NCBI GenBank assembly: GCA_947487325.1
Contig: CANKWG010000095.1
Coordinates: 1 to 8,503 of the forward strand
DNA length: 8,503 bases
Source: Oxalobacteraceae bacterium
GTDB lineage: Bacteria; Pseudomonadota; Gammaproteobacteria; Burkholderiales; Burkholderiaceae_D
Reading direction: 5' to 3'
The notes beneath the pieces were generated by a model. That model was not told where the DNA came from, searched no databases, and saw nothing but the letters and a program-made list of their open reading frames with translations. Position 1 is the stretch's first letter, and every line of letters starts with the position of its first letter. Positions 5,815 through 8,503 of the stretch are shown one piece after another. The position numbers and the translations under genes were made by a program.

Positions 5815-7404
5815 ATGGCTTCCAAAAAATTTGACCTCAAAAATGAGGTAGTCGTCATTATCGGCTCGGGTGCCGGCGGCGGCACGCTGGGCAATGAGCT
5901 CGCACAAAAAGGTATCGACGTAGTAATTCTCGAGGCAGGCAAGCGCCACGAAATCAATGATTTCGAAAATGATGAATGGCCGATGTTTAGCAAGATTTCG
6001 TGGCTCGACAAGCGGACCACCTCCGGCTCCTGGCGTGTCTCGAAAGACTTCCCCGGCCTGCCCGCATGGATCGTCAAAGCAGTAGGTGGCTCCACGGTTC
6101 ACTGGGCTGGCGCATCGCTGCGTTTCCAGGAGCACGAATTCAAGACCAAAACGGTCTACGGCAACGTCGCAGGTGCCAACCTGCTCGACTGGCCTATCAC
6201 GCTCAAAGACCTCGAGCCGTACTACGCTCGCGCTGAAGACAAGATGGGCACGACCGGCACCAATGGTATCCCTCGCCTGCCAGGTAACAACAACTACAAG
6301 GTGCTTGCAGCTGGCGCGAAAAAAGTCGGCTACAAGAAATTCCACACCGGGAATATGTCGATCAACTCGCAGCCTCGTGATGGTCGCGGCTCCTGCCAGC
6401 AGATCGGTTTCTGCTTCCAGGGTTGCAAATCCGGCGCGAAATGGTCGACGCTGTACACAGAAATCCCCAAGGGCGAAAAAACCGGACACCTCGAAGTACG
6501 CCCTGACGCACAGGCACTGAAAATCGAGCACGACAGTTCGGGCAAGGTCACTGGTGTTCTGTACAGCGATTCCAAAGGCAATCGCTACCTGCAAAAAGCA
6601 CGCGTCGTCTGCGTCGCTGGTAACTCGATCGAATCCCCGCGCTTGCTGTTGAACTCGGCATCGACGATGTTCCCGAATGGTCTGGCGAACTCTTCCGGTC
6701 AGGTCGGCAAGAACTACATGCGTCACATGACCGGTTCGGTCTATGCCATCTTTGAAAATCCTGTCCACATGTACCGCGGCACCACCATGGCGGGCATCAT
6801 TCAGGATGAATCGCGTCATGACACGAGCCGTGGTTTCGTCGGCGGCTACGAAATGGAAACGCTTTCATTGGGTGTTCCTTTCATGGCGGCCTTCCTTGAA
6901 CCAGGCGGCGGCCGCGTTGCTCCTGGCTGGGGCCGTGACTTCTCGAGCGCGATGGATGCGTATGACAACATGGCAGGTATGTGGCTCGTCGGTGAAGATT
7001 TGGCACAGACTTCCAACGCCATCACACTGCACAAAACAGAGAAAGACCAGTTTGGTCTGCCTGTTCCAAACGTACATTTCAGCGATCACAAGAACGACAT
7101 CGCCATGCGTAACCATGGCTTCAAGCAGGCCAAGGCCTTGTACGAATCCATCGGTGCCAAGCGCGTGATCTTCACACCGCCTTATCCTTCGACGCACAAT
7201 CTCGGTACCAACCGTATGAGTGAAAAAGCGAATGACGGCGTGGTCAACAAGCACGGCCAGACGCACGACATCAAGAACCTGTTCGTCTCTGACGGCAGTC
7301 AGTTCACCAGTGGTGCAGCTGAGAACCCGACACTGACGATCGTGGCTCTGGCCATCCGTCAGGCCGAGTACATCGCCAACGCAATGTCACGTAAGGAGCT
7401 GTAA
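5815..7404 (+). CDS. GMC-family FAD-dependent dehydrogenase, catalytic (alpha) subunit
   Basis: The 529-residue flavoprotein begins with the FAD-binding Rossmann motif VVIIGSGAGGGTLG (13-26) and acid Glu40 in VVILEAG. GGSTVHWAGAS (91-101) is the GMC signature region. The C-terminal active-site block has His461 in PSTHNLGTNRM and Asn504 in AENPTLT, the His/Asn pair of GMC oxidoreductases. Cys194, Cys200 and Cys204 (in GSCQQIGFCFQGC) have the same spacing as the cysteines that, as I recall, hold a [3Fe-4S] cluster in Burkholderia cepacia FAD-glucose dehydrogenase. It has no signal peptide and so probably leaves the cell bound to the Tat-signal subunit. The ATG is preceded by TAGGAG at 5803-5808. 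It likely oxidises a sugar, polyol or sugar acid in the periplasm; the substrate is not determinable. Its stop overlaps the cytochrome start (TAATG). Confidence 0.93.
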   Translation: MASKKFDLKNEVVVIIGSGAGGGTLGNELAQKGIDVVILEAGKRHEINDFENDEWPMFSKISWLDKRTTSGSWRVSKDFPGLPAWIVKAVGGSTVHWAGASLRFQEHEFKTKTVYGNVAGANLLDWPITLKDLEPYYARAEDKMGTTGTNGIPRLPGNNNYKVLAAGAKKVGYKKFHTGNMSINSQPRDGRGSCQQIGFCFQGCKSGAKWSTLYTEIPKGEKTGHLEVRPDAQALKIEHDSSGKVTGVLYSDSKGNRYLQKARVVCVAGNSIESPRLLLNSASTMFPNGLANSSGQVGKNYMRHMTGSVYAIFENPVHMYRGTTMAGIIQDESRHDTSRGFVGGYEMETLSLGVPFMAAFLEPGGGRVAPGWGRDFSSAMDAYDNMAGMWLVGEDLAQTSNAITLHKTEKDQFGLPVPNVHFSDHKNDIAMRNHGFKQAKALYESIGAKRVIFTPPYPSTHNLGTNRMSEKANDGVVNKHGQTHDIKNLFVSDGSQFTSGAAENPTLTIVALAIRQAEYIANAMSRKEL

Positions 7405-7787
7405 TGAAAGCAGCATGGTCCACACCGGCCGTGCTGGCTGCTGCCCTGTTGTTTGGGGCAGCAGCAGGTACAGCAAAGGCCGAATCTGTCGGTGAAAAAT
7501 CATTCAAACAGCAGTGCGCCGCTTGTCACGCCGTGGCAAAAGACGCGCCTATCGGTGCGGGCCCTTCTCTTGCCGGTATCGTCGGGAAAGACGCTGGCAT
7601 CATGGAGGGTTACCGGTATTCAGCCGAATTCAAAAAAGGGCTCGAGGGACAAAAGTGGACGCCAGAATTGTTGGATGCCTGGCTCGCCGATCCGCAAAAT
7701 ATCGCGCCCGGAACGTACATGATGTACAAGCAAACTGATGCCTCAGTTCGCAAGGCCATCATCGAGTATCTGAAGACCGTCAAGTAA
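7404..7787 (+). CDS. Monoheme class I cytochrome c, electron acceptor of the dehydrogenase
   Basis: This 127-residue protein has a Sec signal peptide (1-26, ending GTAKA) and a mature domain of about 100 residues. One heme site is present, CAACH at 38-42. The following GAGPSLAGIVGKDAG and GYRYSAEF segments, and Met106 in PGTYMM as the probable sixth iron ligand, are typical of small cytochromes related to c550/c2. The gene shares one base with the stop of the flavoprotein gene and has its own AAGGAG at 7393-7398, so translation is probably coupled. In the related Burkholderia enzyme the cytochrome subunit is a much larger triheme protein. Here a single small heme protein takes that place, suggesting a soluble electron shuttle towards a terminal oxidase. 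No membrane anchor is visible after the signal. Confidence 0.93.
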   Translation: MKAAWSTPAVLAAALLFGAAAGTAKAESVGEKSFKQQCAACHAVAKDAPIGAGPSLAGIVGKDAGIMEGYRYSAEFKKGLEGQKWTPELLDAWLADPQNIAPGTYMMYKQTDASVRKAIIEYLKTVK

Positions 7788-7807
7788 TTCAGACTGCATG
7801 AACTTTC

Positions 7808-7839
7808 AACGGATGCTTAGGTGCATCCGTTTATTTTTT
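7808..7839 (+). terminator. Rho-independent terminator of the dehydrogenase operon
   Basis: Perfect 9-bp stem AACGGATGC / GCATCCGTT with a 6-base loop, followed by TATTTTTT. It begins 20 bases after the cytochrome stop. Its T-run ends directly at the GGGGA that serves as ribosome-binding sequence for the next gene. Confidence 0.9.
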
Positions 7840-7849
7840 GGGGAAATCC

Positions 7850-8227
7850 ATGTGCGATATCTACACCAGCGCTGATCCCATTCATTACGAGCAGCGCACG
7901 CGTTCCATGCGGATTCGTGGTGTTGTCACCAGCATACGGCTGGAAAATCTTTGCTGGGATATTCTTGCCCGCATCGCCTCCAAAGATCAGATGACCACCA
8001 ATCAGCTCATCAGCAAACTCTATGATGAGATCATCGAACGTCAGGGACGCGTCGATAATCTCTCTTCCTTCCTGCGCGTATCTTGCATGCGCTATCTGTC
8101 GTATGTCGCCGAGCAGCAAGAAAAAGATCATCTGATGATGAAGCAGAGCGCGCTGGCTGATGCCGGCCAAGTACGCGCGCTACCGCACCGGGTGCAGCTG
8201 AAGGCTGCAGTCGGTCAGTCTGGCTGA
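7850..8227 (+). CDS. Ribbon-helix-helix domain protein
   Basis: This 125-residue protein starts MCDIYTSADP, the usual opening of a small proteobacterial family with a ribbon-helix-helix fold (RHH_4 type). The beta strand and first helix lie at about 18-43 (RSMRIRGVVTSIRLENLCWD onwards). A second helix, TTNQLISKLYDEII, lies at about 49-62, and SSFLRVSCMRYLSYVA extends the helical part. The C-terminal 30 residues are polar and variable. Proteins of this fold bind DNA as dimers, and a regulatory role is inferred. The ATG at 7850 is preferred over an in-frame TTG at 7838 because family similarity begins at MCD and GGGGA (7840-7844) is correctly spaced. The gene begins 10 bases after a strong terminator, so it is either expressed by read-through or from a promoter upstream of that hairpin. 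Confidence 0.85.
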   Translation: MCDIYTSADPIHYEQRTRSMRIRGVVTSIRLENLCWDILARIASKDQMTTNQLISKLYDEIIERQGRVDNLSSFLRVSCMRYLSYVAEQQEKDHLMMKQSALADAGQVRALPHRVQLKAAVGQSG

Positions 8228-8318
8228 TGACAACACTTACACACCTCTGCTTACAGTTTTGCGTTTCGGTCAGCGCATCTTCAATAAGGTCTTCTTTTCA
8301 AACATAATAATCGCTGGA

Positions 8319-8503
8319 CTACTCTGATGAAGAGATGTCTAGCCTTTCGATTTTCTCTTGTTCCTTTAAGTTGGAGGGTGGATTCTGTATTGCAGATGGC
8401 TGATTCTGCGTTTTATAAGACTGGCTCTGTGTTTTTGAGGGCTGTTCTGATGAAGAGATGTCTAGCCTTTCGATTGTCTCTTGTTCCTTTATGTTGGCGG
8501 GTG
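8319..8503 (-). CDS. C-terminus of an unrecognised repeat protein (start outside window)
   Basis: On the minus strand a frame is open from the window edge (first complete codon at 8501) to a TAG at 8321-8319, giving 60 visible residues. They consist of a unit PANIKEQETIERLDISSSE, a 22-residue Gln/Ser/Pro-rich linker, then a second unit PSNLKEQEKIERLDISSSE and the stop. The repeat period is 123 bp, exactly 41 codons, so the repeat keeps frame; this is the main evidence that it is coding. I recognise no family. The charged core KEQExIERLDI could form an amphipathic helix, while the linker should be disordered. The 58-bp repeat is about 41% G+C by direct count, clearly lower than the flanking genes, which hints at acquired DNA. 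It is convergent with the ribbon-helix-helix gene, 91 bp away, with no terminator seen between. Confidence 0.55.
   Translation of the reverse strand, partial: PANIKEQETIERLDISSSEQPSKTQSQSYKTQNQPSAIQNPPSNLKEQEKIERLDISSSE
8323..8503. repeat. Direct repeat, 58 bp with a 123-bp period, two copies visible
   Basis: Copy 1 is 8323-8380 and copy 2 is 8446-8503, with 55 of 58 bases identical. Copy 2 runs to the window edge, so the array may continue. The 65 bases between them (8381-8445) contain several short variants of GATTCTG and GGCTCTG. The repeat lies within the minus-strand open frame and appears to be a coding repeat, not an intergenic one. Confidence 0.95.

Noticed and set aside
5698..6819. 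Long (373-codon) minus-strand open frame antisense to the flavoprotein gene
   Set aside because: The plus strand encodes an unmistakable GMC flavoprotein here. The antisense frame has no recognisable motif and is a by-product of codon bias in the real gene.
7838..7849. TTG at 7838 as the start of the ribbon-helix-helix protein
   Set aside because: It lies within the terminator T-run, has no ribosome-binding site, and family similarity begins at the ATG at 7850.
8228..8318. Bidirectional terminator between the convergent genes
   Set aside because: Only a 5-bp CAGCG/CGCTG pair with a very long loop and no adjacent T-run was found.
8323..8503. CRISPR-like array at the right edge
   Set aside because: The repeat is 58 bp and the spacing 65 bp, too long for CRISPR. 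Only two copies are visible, the period is a multiple of three and the frame is open on the minus strand, which fits a coding repeat better.

Overview
The window looks like chromosomal DNA of a Pseudomonadota bacterium, most likely a betaproteobacterium of the Burkholderiales. This rests on the order of a three-gene dehydrogenase operon (Tat-signal small subunit, flavin subunit, cytochrome c), which matches the Burkholderia FAD-glucose dehydrogenase layout. It also rests on a metabolite-type transporter with a long periplasmic loop and on the style of the ribA and pirin genes. The assignment is an inference without database comparison.

Layout. (1) Positions 1-507 hold the 3' end of an MFS transporter, closed by a strong terminator. 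(2) Positions 561-2883 hold an AT-rich regulatory gap with a perfect FNR/Anr-type box, then a LysR-type regulator of the HypT architecture, then an atypical OmpR-type winged-helix regulator. (3) Positions 3193-3953 hold a pirin with all four metal ligands, preceded by a clean dyad that contains an LTTR-like T-N11-A core. (4) Positions 4065-4846 hold ribA (GTP cyclohydrolase II), with a terminator-like hairpin directly before its start. (5) Positions 5037-7839 hold the dehydrogenase operon. The small subunit carries a twin-arginine signal and probably carries the signal-less GMC flavoprotein to the periplasm. There the flavoprotein would pass electrons through a predicted [3Fe-4S] cluster to a small monoheme cytochrome c. 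A strong terminator follows. (6) A ribbon-helix-helix protein at 7850-8227 begins only 10 bases after that terminator's T-run. (7) The last 185 bases are unlike the rest. A 58-bp sequence recurs with a 123-bp period, and on the minus strand both copies lie in one open frame that encodes the C-terminus of a 41-residue-repeat protein running off the window.

How the parts may connect: the dehydrogenase operon is a self-contained periplasmic electron-input module whose sugar or polyol substrate cannot be read from sequence. The HypT-like regulator, the atypical response regulator and the pirin form a regulatory/redox cluster whose targets are unproven. The most novel item is the minus-strand repeat protein at the right edge, which is easily missed because its start lies outside the window.
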